This document shows, piece by piece, positions 6,874-15,822 of a stretch of DNA of 64,000 bases. A program made the translations under genes and the position numbers. Location: assembly GCF_003482105.1 (NCBI RefSeq), contig NZ_QULM01000001.1, forward strand, positions 744,001 through 808,000, given 5' to 3'. Each line of letters starts with the position of its first letter. Position 1 is the first letter of the stretch. The stretch is from Coprococcus sp. OM04-5BH (GTDB taxonomy: Bacteria > Bacillota > Clostridia > Lachnospirales > Lachnospiraceae). Under the pieces are notes generated by a model. It made no database searches. It was not told where the DNA came from and worked only from the letters and a program-made list of their open reading frames with translations.

Positions 6874-9462
6874 TTGAATACGATTAAGAATATAATTATT
6901 AAGGCAATAGTTATGATCGTGGTGGTGGTTATAACTATGTTCTTTGTAAATAAATACGAAAACAGGGCATACAGCAATCTTGCCATTGAGATGGAAGATT
7001 CAACACTGCCATTAATATATATAAATTACGGAGATCAGAACATAAATGTCATGCATGGATATACCTGTGATGTGGATACAACACTTCTCAGGGATTCCAT
7101 CACTCCTATAGATGAGAATAAGCAGATAAAACTTGTAGTCCAGGATGATACAGGATATGCGAAGAAGTACTCCTATGAGGTAAGAACCCTTGACGGAAGC
7201 TCCCTTGTGGAGAATGGAGATCTGGAGTATCAGACTGACGAGAGAGGCTTCAATGATATTCAGATAGATATCAGGATGGACCTTAAGGCAGATGTGGAGT
7301 ATATGCTCATTGTCAAGGCAATGGCTGATGATGAGAATTACGCCAGATACTATACGAGAATAGTCCTTGGCACAGATTACCATGTGGATGCCATGCTCCA
7401 TGCAGCCAGAGATTTCAACGACGCAAGCTTTGACTTCACAGCTTACGAGGATGACTCGGTGATAAATACCTACTCGGCATATTACAAGTCAAGGAACAAG
7501 AACAAGAAGCTGGATGAGGGATCGTTTGCCCATTCCACCCTTGCTTCATCATACTCACAGCTCACCTGGTATGGCCTGGATCCTACAAAGGTATCCACCA
7601 TTTATCCGACTATCAAGGAAATTTCAAATAATTACGCAGTGGTGCAGTTTAAGTACACCATAGCGGATGTAGTAGGTGACAGCCACAACTATTATTCTGT
7701 TGAGGAGGATTACACCTTAAGCTATGCTGACGGCGAGATCACCATGCTTAATTTCGACAGATATGTGGATGAGATATTCGACAGGGCGGACGTGGATGCC
7801 AAGAACAATCTCTATGAGATCGGAGTTGTGTCTTCAGGTAAGGTGAAATACAAGTCCAGTGACAAGAGCAGGAAGGTAGCATTTGTCAGAAATCAGCAGC
7901 TGTGGTACTACAATTACAGGGAGAACCAGATCACCCATGTATTCGGCTTCTGGCTTGATGATGTGGAGAACAACAGAAATACCTATGATAACCATGATAT
8001 AAATATCATATCCCTTGATGATGACGGCAATATGTATTTCTCAGTGTACGGATATATGAACCGTGGAAAGCATGAGGGTAAGCTGGGAGTTGCTCTTTAC
8101 AAATATATGGCAGCAGAGCAGGAACTCAGTGAGCTGATATTTGTAGAGACAAATGTTCCATATAGCTCCATGAAGCTTCAGACCTCAAGGCTCACTTATT
8201 TTAATGGACAGAGATTTTACTATATGCTGGGTGACCAGGTGAACTGTATAGATGTAAATGACAAGAAGGCGTCAACATATGTGTCGGGGATTTCCATGGA
8301 CAAGGTGTATGTGTCGGATGATATGAGCGTTATTGCATACTGCGGTTCCGATAACCAGGTGGACAACGACATGATAAATGTTGCAAGACTGGACACGGAG
8401 ACAACTGTTACCGAGAATGCGGGAAGCGGTGAGTGTCTCATAGGCTATGGTTTTAAGGACACGGATTTCATCTACGGAACCTGCGATGCATCTGACAGCT
8501 CATATACCGTCAAGGTCTCCTCATTTGACAGTGCCGCTCTTGACTATGCCGCAAGAAAGAGCATACCATCAAAGTCCATAACCATTGTGGACAGGGACGG
8601 CAGGCAACTTAAGGATTACAACAAGGGCTATTACATTGCAAATGTCCTGATCGAGACAGATCTTATATACCTTATCCGTGCCCAGAAGATCGGCAGCGAG
8701 TTCGTGCAGTATGATGACGATTTCATTACCTATAAGAATGATGAACTTAAGCAGTTTGTTTCAACGGTACTAAAGACTTCCACAGAGGGCATTGACAAGA
8801 TGTATTTCACACCACCGGCAAATATTTACCTGTCGTATGTACCGAAGCTTCTTATTACCAAGAACAAGAAGAATGACGATGGAATCTATATGAATACCCA
8901 GTTTGAGAATAAATCCTTGTACACGGTATTCACAGGTTCAGGTGTATCAGGAGAATTTGATGTGGCTGGAGACGCCATCAATTATGCTATAGATAACAGT
9001 GGAATAGTAGTCGAAAATGACGGGTCCATCATATACAGACAGTCTGATGCCAAGGAATACAATACCATTGCGTCGGCAATATTCCATTATAGCTCAGGTT
9101 CCGTTGCAGCGTCCCTTCAGGATTGCCTGTACATGGTACTTAATTATCAGGGAGTTGACATTACCTATGATGAACTGGCTGATTATACCGATCCGGTGGA
9201 GGCTCTTACAAGCCTGGGCAAATCCTCAGGCGTAGATATTACAGGACTCAGCCTTAAGCTTCTTGTAGGATACGTCAGTGACGGCATACCGGTAATCAGT
9301 AGGATCGATGACGGAAGATATGTTCTTGTGGTAAGCTACAATGAAGAATCCATAAGATATTATGATCCTGTCATAAATGATGAGGTTAAGGTAAGCAGAA
9401 AGGCTTATGAGTCTAAGATGAGCCTTGGAAATAATATATTGTACACATATGTGCAGTATTGA
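6874..9462 (+). CDS. Membrane-anchored protein with C39-like C-terminal domain
   Basis: An 862-residue protein starting at TTG, with AGGAGAAGAAGG about 10 nt upstream. Residues about 4-24 form one hydrophobic anchor (IIIKAIVMIVVVVITMFF); the rest should face outward. Residues 60-700 have repeated aromatic/Asp-rich strands that look like beta-propeller or beta-sandwich repeats, and I do not recognise a family. The last 130 residues resemble a papain-like C39 domain: a helix with LYMVLNYQG, then ISRIDDGRYVLVVSYNE and YYDPV. The expected nucleophile position is Ser rather than Cys, and the His before the VV strand is replaced, so it is probably not a peptidase but a binding domain. Confidence is high for the gene, moderate for the domain. 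Confidence 0.75.
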   Translation: MNTIKNIIIKAIVMIVVVVITMFFVNKYENRAYSNLAIEMEDSTLPLIYINYGDQNINVMHGYTCDVDTTLLRDSITPIDENKQIKLVVQDDTGYAKKYSYEVRTLDGSSLVENGDLEYQTDERGFNDIQIDIRMDLKADVEYMLIVKAMADDENYARYYTRIVLGTDYHVDAMLHAARDFNDASFDFTAYEDDSVINTYSAYYKSRNKNKKLDEGSFAHSTLASSYSQLTWYGLDPTKVSTIYPTIKEISNNYAVVQFKYTIADVVGDSHNYYSVEEDYTLSYADGEITMLNFDRYVDEIFDRADVDAKNNLYEIGVVSSGKVKYKSSDKSRKVAFVRNQQLWYYNYRENQITHVFGFWLDDVENNRNTYDNHDINIISLDDDGNMYFSVYGYMNRGKHEGKLGVALYKYMAAEQELSELIFVETNVPYSSMKLQTSRLTYFNGQRFYYMLGDQVNCIDVNDKKASTYVSGISMDKVYVSDDMSVIAYCGSDNQVDNDMINVARLDTETTVTENAGSGECLIGYGFKDTDFIYGTCDASDSSYTVKVSSFDSAALDYAARKSIPSKSITIVDRDGRQLKDYNKGYYIANVLIETDLIYLIRAQKIGSEFVQYDDDFITYKNDELKQFVSTVLKTSTEGIDKMYFTPPANIYLSYVPKLLITKNKKNDDGIYMNTQFENKSLYTVFTGSGVSGEFDVAGDAINYAIDNSGIVVENDGSIIYRQSDAKEYNTIASAIFHYSSGSVAASLQDCLYMVLNYQGVDITYDELADYTDPVEALTSLGKSSGVDITGLSLKLLVGYVSDGIPVISRIDDGRYVLVVSYNEESIRYYDPVINDEVKVSRKAYESKMSLGNNILYTYVQY

Positions 9463-9476
9463 TGAAGATAGAGGAA

Positions 9477-9508
9477 CAAAAAAGAAGTGCGAATGCACTT
9501 CTTTTTTT
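9477..9508. terminator. Bidirectional intrinsic terminator
   Basis: GAAGTGC (9484-9490) and GCACTTC (9495-9501) form a 7-bp stem with a GAAT loop, flanked by an A-run on the left and seven Ts on the right. It can end the upstream plus-strand gene and the convergent ferredoxin gene. Confidence 0.88.
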
Positions 9509-9540
9509 GTCTGTAAGTATATTAACTTGATATGCCAATA

Positions 9541-9711
9541 TTACTCCTCTGAGATTGTGCCTACTGGGCATGAACCTGCACAAGCACCACATGAGATGCA
9601 CTGTGAACCATCTATAACGAATACTCCACCATTCTCTGAGATAGCGCCTACCGGACATGAACCTGCGCATGAACCGCAGCCGATACATGAATCGCCAATA
9701 ACGAATGCCAT
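9541..9711 (-). CDS. 2[4Fe-4S] ferredoxin
   Basis: A 56-residue electron carrier with two C-x2-C-x2-C-x3-CP cluster motifs: Cys9, 12, 15, 19 and Cys38, 41, 44, 48. The internal pseudo-symmetry (CGSCAGSCPVGAIS and CGACAGSCPVGTIS) is typical of clostridial ferredoxins. The start is fixed by AAGGAGG about 8 nt upstream on the minus strand, and the length matches the family exactly. It is monocistronic, with its own promoter at 9753-9781 and a terminator downstream. In such anaerobes it carries electrons for pyruvate:ferredoxin oxidoreductase, hydrogenase or Rnf. Confidence 0.96.
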   Translation of the reverse strand: MAFVIGDSCIGCGSCAGSCPVGAISENGGVFVIDGSQCISCGACAGSCPVGTISEE

Positions 9712-9752
9712 ACTAGTGTCCTCCTTGTAAAGTAATTATTAATCATATGTGT

Positions 9753-9781
9753 ATTTTAAAACAAAACCGGACACTATTCAA
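9753..9781 (-). promoter_or_regulatory. Promoter of the ferredoxin gene
   Basis: On the minus strand TTGAAT (9776-9781) and TAAAAT (9753-9758) are 17 nt apart, about 42 nt before the ferredoxin start codon. Confidence 0.6.
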
Positions 9782-9919
9782 GTAATAATAATATTTTTCA
9801 TTAAAATATTATATTTGTGCCAATATTTGCCATAAACGAAAAATGTAAACATATTGCGGCAAATACCTTAAGAAAACCTAAAGCTTTATAAAAGAATTGT
9901 GAAATGTCTTTTTATTGCC

Positions 9920-9949
9920 TTGAATATGTCAGCCAAATGCATCTATAAT
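9920..9949 (+). promoter_or_regulatory. Likely promoter for the P-type ATPase gene
   Basis: TTGAAT (9920-9925) and TATAAT (9944-9949) are separated by 18 nt. The rest of the 9782-10070 gap is AT-rich, and I see no gene in it. Confidence 0.5.
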
Positions 9950-10070
9950 GAAAGGCAGGTATGATGTTCGGATAAAAAAATTAATGTTATTCGCATAAAA
10001 AATTTGCAGGGTGTGTGGTAATATTCCATATAAAGTCTGCATGTGGATTACGAAAGAAGAGGTGTTTAAT

Positions 10071-12521
10071 TTGGATAATATAGATATGCAGTCTGCCCCC
10101 GCGGGGCTTACCATAGCGGAGGTTCGTGAACGGACGGAGGCAGGGCTTACCAATCATACAGATATAACAACAGAGAAAACAGTGGGGCAGATCATCAAGT
10201 CAAATGTATTTACATATTTCAACCTGATATTCCTCATACTGGCGGTGCTTCTTTGTATAGTGAGCTCTTACAGAAATCTGACGTTTCTGCCAATAATCAT
10301 AGGAAATACGGTTATCGGAATATATCAGGAGCTTCGGGCGAAGAAGACTCTTGATAAGATGAACATGCTTAACGCCCCGCATTCGGTTGTGGTGAGAGCG
10401 GGTAAGCAGAGCCGTATAGATTCCGAAGCACTGGTTAAAGATGATGTGGTGATACTAAGTGCCGGAAACCAGATCTGTGCCGACGCTACAGTTATAGGCG
10501 GCAGCATATCTGTAAATGAATCACTTCTTACCGGTGAGTCTGATGAGATAAAAAAGGAGCAGGGAGACAAGCTCATGTCAGGAAGCTTTGTGGTTTCGGG
10601 ACAGTGCTATGCCAGACTTGACAAGGTTGGAAATGAATCCTACATATCAAAGCTTACTGCCCAGGCGAAGGCAATGGGAGACGGTGAGCAGTCGGAGATG
10701 ATAAGGTACATCAACAAGCTGGTAAAATGGGTAGGAATAATCATAATCCCAGTGGGTGTCATATTGTTCTGGCAGGCGTATTGGGTGAACCACGAGACAT
10801 TTGCCAAGAGCGTGGTGTCAATGGTTGCGGCAGTACTTGGAATGATACCGGAGGGATTATACCTTCTCACTACTGTTGCATTAGCACTGAGTACCATAAG
10901 GCTTGCCAAGAAGCAGGTGCTCCTCCACGACATGAAGAGTATTGAGACTCTTGCGAGAGTTGATGTACTGTGCGTTGATAAGACCGGAACCATAACAGAG
11001 TCAGGTATGCAGGTGACGGAGCTGGTGATCAGCGGAAGATGCTCAGATGACAAGATGAACGTGGATACCTTTGGAAGGCTGCTTGCGGATTATTCTGCGG
11101 TTATTGCAGACAATAACGCCACCATGGAGGCCATCAGGGATTATATAAAGGAAAATAAGATAGATAAGAGCGGCAGGACTGTGGTTGCCACAGAGCCATT
11201 CACCTCGGCAAATAAATACAGCAAGGTTTCCTTCCTTGAGGGAGACTACATGCTGGGTGCACCGGAATTTGTCATGAAGGATGAATATGACAGCATATCG
11301 GAGGAGATCGAGACATACCAGAAAAAGGGCTACAGAGTCCTCCTTCTGGCAGAGAGAAATTCTGCAAAACAAGAAAAGAAAAACACTGATAAAGTTGTCA
11401 ATAAAAATTTCGATAAAGCTGTTACGCCTGTGGGTTATATTGTGCTTTCAAACCCTATCAGGGAAAATGCAGTGAGCACCTTCAGGTATTTCAAGGAGCA
11501 GGGTGTTGCCATTAAGGTTATATCGGGAGATAATCCTGCCACTGTTTCTGAGGTGGCAAGAAGAGCCGGCATAGACGGAGCGGAGACCTATGTGGACGCT
11601 TCCACCCTGGAGTCTCAGGACGACATAAGTGAGGCTGTGGACAAGTACACAGTGTTCGGACGAGTTACTCCGAAACAGAAGCAGCTTATAGTCAGGGCAC
11701 TTCAGAGAAAGAAGCATACGGTTGCCATGACAGGAGACGGTGTAAATGATATCCTTGCCATGAAGGATGCAGATTGCAGTATCGCCATGGCGTCGGGCAG
11801 TGAGGCGGCAACTCAGGCAGCCCAGACGGTGCTTCTTGATTCGGATTTTGGACGTATGCCTTATGTGGTATTTGAGGGAAGACAGGTGGTAAATAATATC
11901 CAGAGGTCTGCCAGCCTTTTCCTTGTGAAGAACATCTTCTCATTGTGTATGGCTATATTCTCAGCAATATTTGCAATTACATATCCACTTGAACCGGCAC
12001 AGATATCTCTGATAAGCATGTTTACCATAGGTTTCCCTGGTTTTCTGCTGGCTCTTGAGCCTAACAAAAACCGTATCGAGGGCAATTTCATGGTGAATGT
12101 CATGCTCCGGGCACTTCCGGCGGGACTTACGGATGTTCTTTCGGTGGGGGCACTGGTTATATGCGGTAAGGTATTCTCACTGCCGGGCGAAGATATTGCC
12201 ACAGCCTGTACCATGCTTCTTGCGGTTGTGGGATTTATGATCATAATCAAGCTGAGCCATCCGTTTAACAAGTTCAGGTACGGCATATTGGCGATAAATG
12301 TGGTGGGACTTCTGTTCTGCGGAATATTCCTGGGAAAGTTATTTGCCATAGAGTCATTGTCCAATATCTGTTTCCTGCTTATGGTGGTATTTGCATTCGC
12401 AGCGGAGTCATTGTTCAGATATCTTACGCTTATGGTTGAGAAGCTTAGCGGCTATTTCGGGGATGGCAAAAAGAGAAAGAGACTTAGAAGAAGGTTGCGT
12501 AAATACAGCTTTTTAAGATAA
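10071..12521 (+). CDS. Cation-translocating P-type ATPase (CtpE-like)
   Basis: An 816-residue P-type ATPase. It has the actuator motif LLTGES, the PEGL motif in transmembrane helix 4 (MIPEGL), the phosphorylation site DKTGT with Asp303, and the hinge motif TGDGVND near residue 553. Several hydrophobic helices follow at the C-terminus. The short N-terminus lacks a heavy-metal-binding domain, and PEGL rather than CPC points to Ca2+, Mg2+ or another hard cation. The sequence is reminiscent of the CtpE group, shown to move Ca2+ in mycobacteria, but the ion here is inference. I prefer the TTG at 10071 because AAGAAGAGGTG lies just before it; a GTG at 10011 is also in frame. Confidence 0.88.
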   Translation: MDNIDMQSAPAGLTIAEVRERTEAGLTNHTDITTEKTVGQIIKSNVFTYFNLIFLILAVLLCIVSSYRNLTFLPIIIGNTVIGIYQELRAKKTLDKMNMLNAPHSVVVRAGKQSRIDSEALVKDDVVILSAGNQICADATVIGGSISVNESLLTGESDEIKKEQGDKLMSGSFVVSGQCYARLDKVGNESYISKLTAQAKAMGDGEQSEMIRYINKLVKWVGIIIIPVGVILFWQAYWVNHETFAKSVVSMVAAVLGMIPEGLYLLTTVALALSTIRLAKKQVLLHDMKSIETLARVDVLCVDKTGTITESGMQVTELVISGRCSDDKMNVDTFGRLLADYSAVIADNNATMEAIRDYIKENKIDKSGRTVVATEPFTSANKYSKVSFLEGDYMLGAPEFVMKDEYDSISEEIETYQKKGYRVLLLAERNSAKQEKKNTDKVVNKNFDKAVTPVGYIVLSNPIRENAVSTFRYFKEQGVAIKVISGDNPATVSEVARRAGIDGAETYVDASTLESQDDISEAVDKYTVFGRVTPKQKQLIVRALQRKKHTVAMTGDGVNDILAMKDADCSIAMASGSEAATQAAQTVLLDSDFGRMPYVVFEGRQVVNNIQRSASLFLVKNIFSLCMAIFSAIFAITYPLEPAQISLISMFTIGFPGFLLALEPNKNRIEGNFMVNVMLRALPAGLTDVLSVGALVICGKVFSLPGEDIATACTMLLAVVGFMIIIKLSHPFNKFRYGILAINVVGLLFCGIFLGKLFAIESLSNICFLLMVVFAFAAESLFRYLTLMVEKLSGYFGDGKKRKRLRRRLRKYSFLR

Positions 12522-12548
12522 AATAAAGTGTAGGCAGAGACATTGATC

Positions 12549-12615
12549 GTGTCAAACGACACATAAAAAAGAGAACGCAGGTCATTACTTTGTGAGCTGT
12601 GCCAATAAATGGAGG
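12549..12615 (+). promoter_or_regulatory. Repeated leader element, copy A (before tetR)
   Basis: Hairpin GTGTC-AAAC-GACAC at 12549-12562, then a purine-rich linker, then a segment ending CTTTGTGAGCTGTGCCAAT just before the ribosome binding site GGAGG. The same layout is at 24114-24180 and 50540-50610. CGCAG can pair with CTGTG here; an alternative TGTG lies just upstream. Confidence 0.55.
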
Positions 12616-12622
12616 TGATAAA

Positions 12623-13180
12623 ATGGCCAATATGACCAAGAAGGCTCTTGAGAATTCTCTTAAAAAGCTCCTTAAGGAAAAGCCCTTTGACAAGATAACC
12701 ATAGCGGATATCACAGAGGATTGCGGTATAAGCAGAATGGCATTTTATTACCATTTTCAGGATATATATGATCTGGCTGAGTGGGTGTGCATAGAGGATG
12801 GCAAGCAGGCATTAAAGGACAAGAAGACCTATGATACATGGCAGGAGGGCATGAGCCAGGTATTTGAGGCAGTTATTGAGAATAAGCCATTTATCATGAA
12901 CATCTACCATTCTGTCAGCAAGGAGAAGATTGAGAATTATCTGTATAAGCTGTCATATCAGCTTATTGCCGATGTAGTTGAGGAGAAGTGTGTGGGCGAT
13001 AATATTCCTGAGGAGGGCAAACAGTTTATTGCGGACTTCTATAAATACGGCTTTGTTGGGATCATGCTAAACTGGATAGACAGGGGTATGAAGGAGGATT
13101 ATCAGCGTATTGTTGAACAGCTTAGCAAGACTCTCCGTGGAAATATAGCAAATTCCATAAGGAACTTTGAGGAACAGTAA
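12623..13180 (+). CDS. TetR-family transcriptional regulator
   Basis: A 185-residue TetR-type repressor. The N-terminal helix-turn-helix is visible (ITIADITEDCGISRMAFYYH, then a FQDIYDL helix), where FYYHF is the usual recognition-helix ending. The C-terminal ligand domain is all helical with aromatic residues. The ATG at 12623 follows GGAGGTGAT; the ORF could extend 8 codons upstream into the leader element but lacks a ribosome binding site there. It lies just before the oleate hydratase gene on the same strand, with a terminator between, so it may sense fatty acids. That link is inference from position. Confidence 0.9.
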   Translation: MANMTKKALENSLKKLLKEKPFDKITIADITEDCGISRMAFYYHFQDIYDLAEWVCIEDGKQALKDKKTYDTWQEGMSQVFEAVIENKPFIMNIYHSVSKEKIENYLYKLSYQLIADVVEEKCVGDNIPEEGKQFIADFYKYGFVGIMLNWIDRGMKEDYQRIVEQLSKTLRGNIANSIRNFEEQ

Positions 13181-13282
13181 AAGAAGATCTTACAGAAATA
13201 TTTAACGGGTCAGGATCTGCAGAAAGATCATAATATAATATCTTTACAAGAAAAGATTGCATATAGAAACTTTACAAAACAG

Positions 13283-13316
13283 GCGGAATGATAAAAATTT
13301 TATCATTCCGCTTTTT
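13283..13316 (+). terminator. Intrinsic terminator after tetR
   Basis: A near-perfect stem of about 13 bp, GCGGAATGATAAA with TTTATCATTCCGC, followed by TTTTT. It separates the regulator from the oleate hydratase gene. Confidence 0.88.
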
Positions 13317-13390
13317 CTGTAAATATACAAATAAAATTGGGCAAGATAATATATGAGTATGATAAAAATAAACGAAAGGGGCAGATCATT

Positions 13391-15355
13391 ATGGCAAAGA
13401 AAAATTTAGGATTAAAGATAGCAGCAGTTGCTGCAGCAGGAGTAGGTGTAACAGCACTTGCGGCAAAGAACCAGAAGAAGGTTAAGGAACAGAAGGAAAA
13501 GCAGGCAGCCCAAAAGAAGGAATACAGAAATACAGAATTTGGAAAGCATGAGAAGAACAGCAAAGGAATATATTACACCAACGGTAACTACGAGGCGTTT
13601 GCAAGACCGAGAAAGCCTGAGGGCGTGGATGACAAACATGCATATATCGTAGGAAGCGGACTTGCTTCCCTTGCAGCAGCTTGTTTCCTTGTCCGTGATG
13701 GTCAAATGCCGGGATCACATATCCATATCCTTGAGGCAATGGATATAGCCGGTGGTGCATGTGATGGAATATTTGATCCTACAAGAGGATATATCATGAG
13801 AGGCGGACGTGAGATGGAGAACCATTTCGAATGTCTGTGGGATCTCTTCAGAAGCATACCATCAATAGAGACTCCGGGAGTTTCAGTGCTTGATGAATAC
13901 TACTGGCTGAACAAGGAAGATCCTAACTACTCACTGTGCAGGGCAACGGTCAATCGTGGTGAGGACGCCCACACAGACGGAAAGTTTAACCTGAGCCAGA
14001 AGGGCTGTATGGAGATCATGAAGCTGTTCATGACAAAGGATGAGGATCTTTACGACAAGACCATAGAGGATGTATTTGACGAAGAGGTGTTCAATTCTAC
14101 CTTCTGGCTGTACTGGAGGACAATGTTCGCATTTGAGAACTGGCACAGTGCCCTTGAGATGAAGCTTTATTTCCAAAGGTTCATACATCATATTGCAGGA
14201 CTTCCTGATTTCTCGGCTCTTAAGTTCACCAAGTATAATCAATACGAGTCACTGATCCTTCCTATGGTGAAGTATCTTGAGGCTGCCGGGGTGACCTTCC
14301 AGTATAATACAGAGGTGACAAATGTTATCTTTGATATTAAAGATGGCAAGAAGATCGCCAAGACCATAGAGTGTAAGGTGAATGGCGTTGAGAAGGGTAT
14401 ATCCCTTACAGAGAATGATCTGGTATTTGTTACCAACGGAAGCTGTACAGAGGGTACTATCTACGGAGATCAGAACCATGCACCAAATGGTGACGCAGAG
14501 GTAAGAACCAGTGGATGTTGGAGTCTGTGGAAGAATATTGCCGCCCAGGATCCTTCATTTGGACACCCTGAGAAGTTCTGTTCAGACGTTTCAAAGACCA
14601 ACTGGGAGTCGGCAACAGTTACAACACTGGATGACAAGATCATTCCATATATAATAGACATCTGTAAGCGTGATCCGAGAACAGGCAAGGTTGTTACCGG
14701 TGGTATAGTAAGCTGTCAGGATTCAAGCTGGCTTCTTAGCTGGACGATAAACAGACAGGGACAGTTCAAGAAGCAGGACAAGGATAAGGTCTGTGTATGG
14801 GTTTATGGTCTCTTCACAGATGTTCCGGGAGATTATATCAAGAAGCCTATGAAGGATTGTACAGGTAAGGAGATCACAGAGGAGTGGTTGTACCATCTTG
14901 GAGTACCGGAGGAGCAGATCGAGGAGCTTGCAACGAACAGTGCAGTATGTGTCCCTACAATGATGCCTTATATCACAGCATTCTTCATGCCAAGAGCCAA
15001 GGGGGACAGGCCGGATGTAATACCTGATGGATGTACTAACTTCGCATTCCTCGGACAATTTGCAGATACACCTCGTGATACAGTATTTACCACAGAATAT
15101 TCCGTAAGAACTGCCATGGAGGCCGTATATGGACTCTTAGGAGTAGACAGAGGTGTGCCTGAGGTATGGGGCAGCGTTTATGATATAAGGGAGCTGCTTG
15201 ACAGCAGCGTGAAGCTTATGGACGGCAAGTCACCTCTTGAGATAAACCTTGGACCATTAAATAAGCTTAAGAAGCCGATACTGAAGAAAATTCAGGGAAC
15301 GGTTATAGAGAAAGTGCTGAGGGATCATGACATTATAAAAGAGGGTATGCTCTAA
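13391..15355 (+). CDS. ohyA: Oleate hydratase (myosin-cross-reactive antigen family)
   Basis: A 654-residue FAD enzyme that adds water to the cis-9 double bond of oleate or linoleate, giving 10-hydroxy fatty acids. The Rossmann motif GSGLASLAAACFLVRDG lies about 80 residues in, followed by HILEAMDIAGGACDG, the family's flavin and substrate region; RGGREMENHFECLWDLF also fits. The length exceeds usual members by about 60-80 residues because of an N-terminal hydrophobic stretch (LGLKIAAVAAAGVGVTALAA) and a Lys-rich linker. That could make it membrane-associated. The start at 13391 is chosen for the GAAAGGGG site upstream. Confidence 0.93.
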   Translation: MAKKNLGLKIAAVAAAGVGVTALAAKNQKKVKEQKEKQAAQKKEYRNTEFGKHEKNSKGIYYTNGNYEAFARPRKPEGVDDKHAYIVGSGLASLAAACFLVRDGQMPGSHIHILEAMDIAGGACDGIFDPTRGYIMRGGREMENHFECLWDLFRSIPSIETPGVSVLDEYYWLNKEDPNYSLCRATVNRGEDAHTDGKFNLSQKGCMEIMKLFMTKDEDLYDKTIEDVFDEEVFNSTFWLYWRTMFAFENWHSALEMKLYFQRFIHHIAGLPDFSALKFTKYNQYESLILPMVKYLEAAGVTFQYNTEVTNVIFDIKDGKKIAKTIECKVNGVEKGISLTENDLVFVTNGSCTEGTIYGDQNHAPNGDAEVRTSGCWSLWKNIAAQDPSFGHPEKFCSDVSKTNWESATVTTLDDKIIPYIIDICKRDPRTGKVVTGGIVSCQDSSWLLSWTINRQGQFKKQDKDKVCVWVYGLFTDVPGDYIKKPMKDCTGKEITEEWLYHLGVPEEQIEELATNSAVCVPTMMPYITAFFMPRAKGDRPDVIPDGCTNFAFLGQFADTPRDTVFTTEYSVRTAMEAVYGLLGVDRGVPEVWGSVYDIRELLDSSVKLMDGKSPLEINLGPLNKLKKPILKKIQGTVIEKVLRDHDIIKEGML

Positions 15356-15392
15356 GGCAAACTGAGACAATATGATCAAAAGGCATAATAAG

Positions 15393-15432
15393 CCCCAATG
15401 TCACATTAATGGCTGGACATTGGGGCATTTCT
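15393..15432 (+). terminator. Hairpin terminator after oleate hydratase
   Basis: CCCCAATGTC (from 15393) pairs with GACATTGGGG across a 13-nt loop, followed by CATTTCT. The T-run is poor, but the stem is strong. Confidence 0.65.
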
Positions 15433-15559
15433 ATAATATAATATTGGGGTGTTTATGGTGAGATTTCCCGGTTTGTGTGAGGTCTTACGCATAGACCTGC
15501 AGATGGTACACATAATAGATATGTATTAAATGACAATACACATTATAGGAGGAATAAAA

Positions 15560-15772
15560 ATGGCTAAGAAGATAAGCAGCGATATGCTTATAAATGATAT
15601 TATTTCCATCGATCCGGGCAATGCAGCGATCCTTATGGCAGCAGGTATGCACTGTGTCAACTGCATGGCAGCAGCAGGAGAGACTCTTGAGGAGGCAGCA
15701 GCAGTTCACGGACTTGACCCTAAGGAGCTTGAGGACGAGATAAATGATTACCTTGAGAAGAAGGGTGAGTAA
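15560..15772 (+). CDS. DUF1858 small redox-type protein
   Basis: A 70-residue protein matching the DUF1858 pattern, found alone or beside hybrid-cluster proteins. It has a short N-terminal beta hairpin with DMLINDIISIDP, then GMHCVNCMAAAGETLEEAA, where C-x-x-C is the hallmark pair. Usual lengths are 60-75 residues. AGGAGG sits 6 nt before the ATG. The function of the family is not established; a redox or metal role for the cysteine pair is an inference. Confidence 0.9.
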   Translation: MAKKISSDMLINDIISIDPGNAAILMAAGMHCVNCMAAAGETLEEAAAVHGLDPKELEDEINDYLEKKGE

Positions 15773-15822
15773 TCTGTAACAGGATTATCATAAATACAAT
15801 TAAAATAAATATGGAGGAACAT

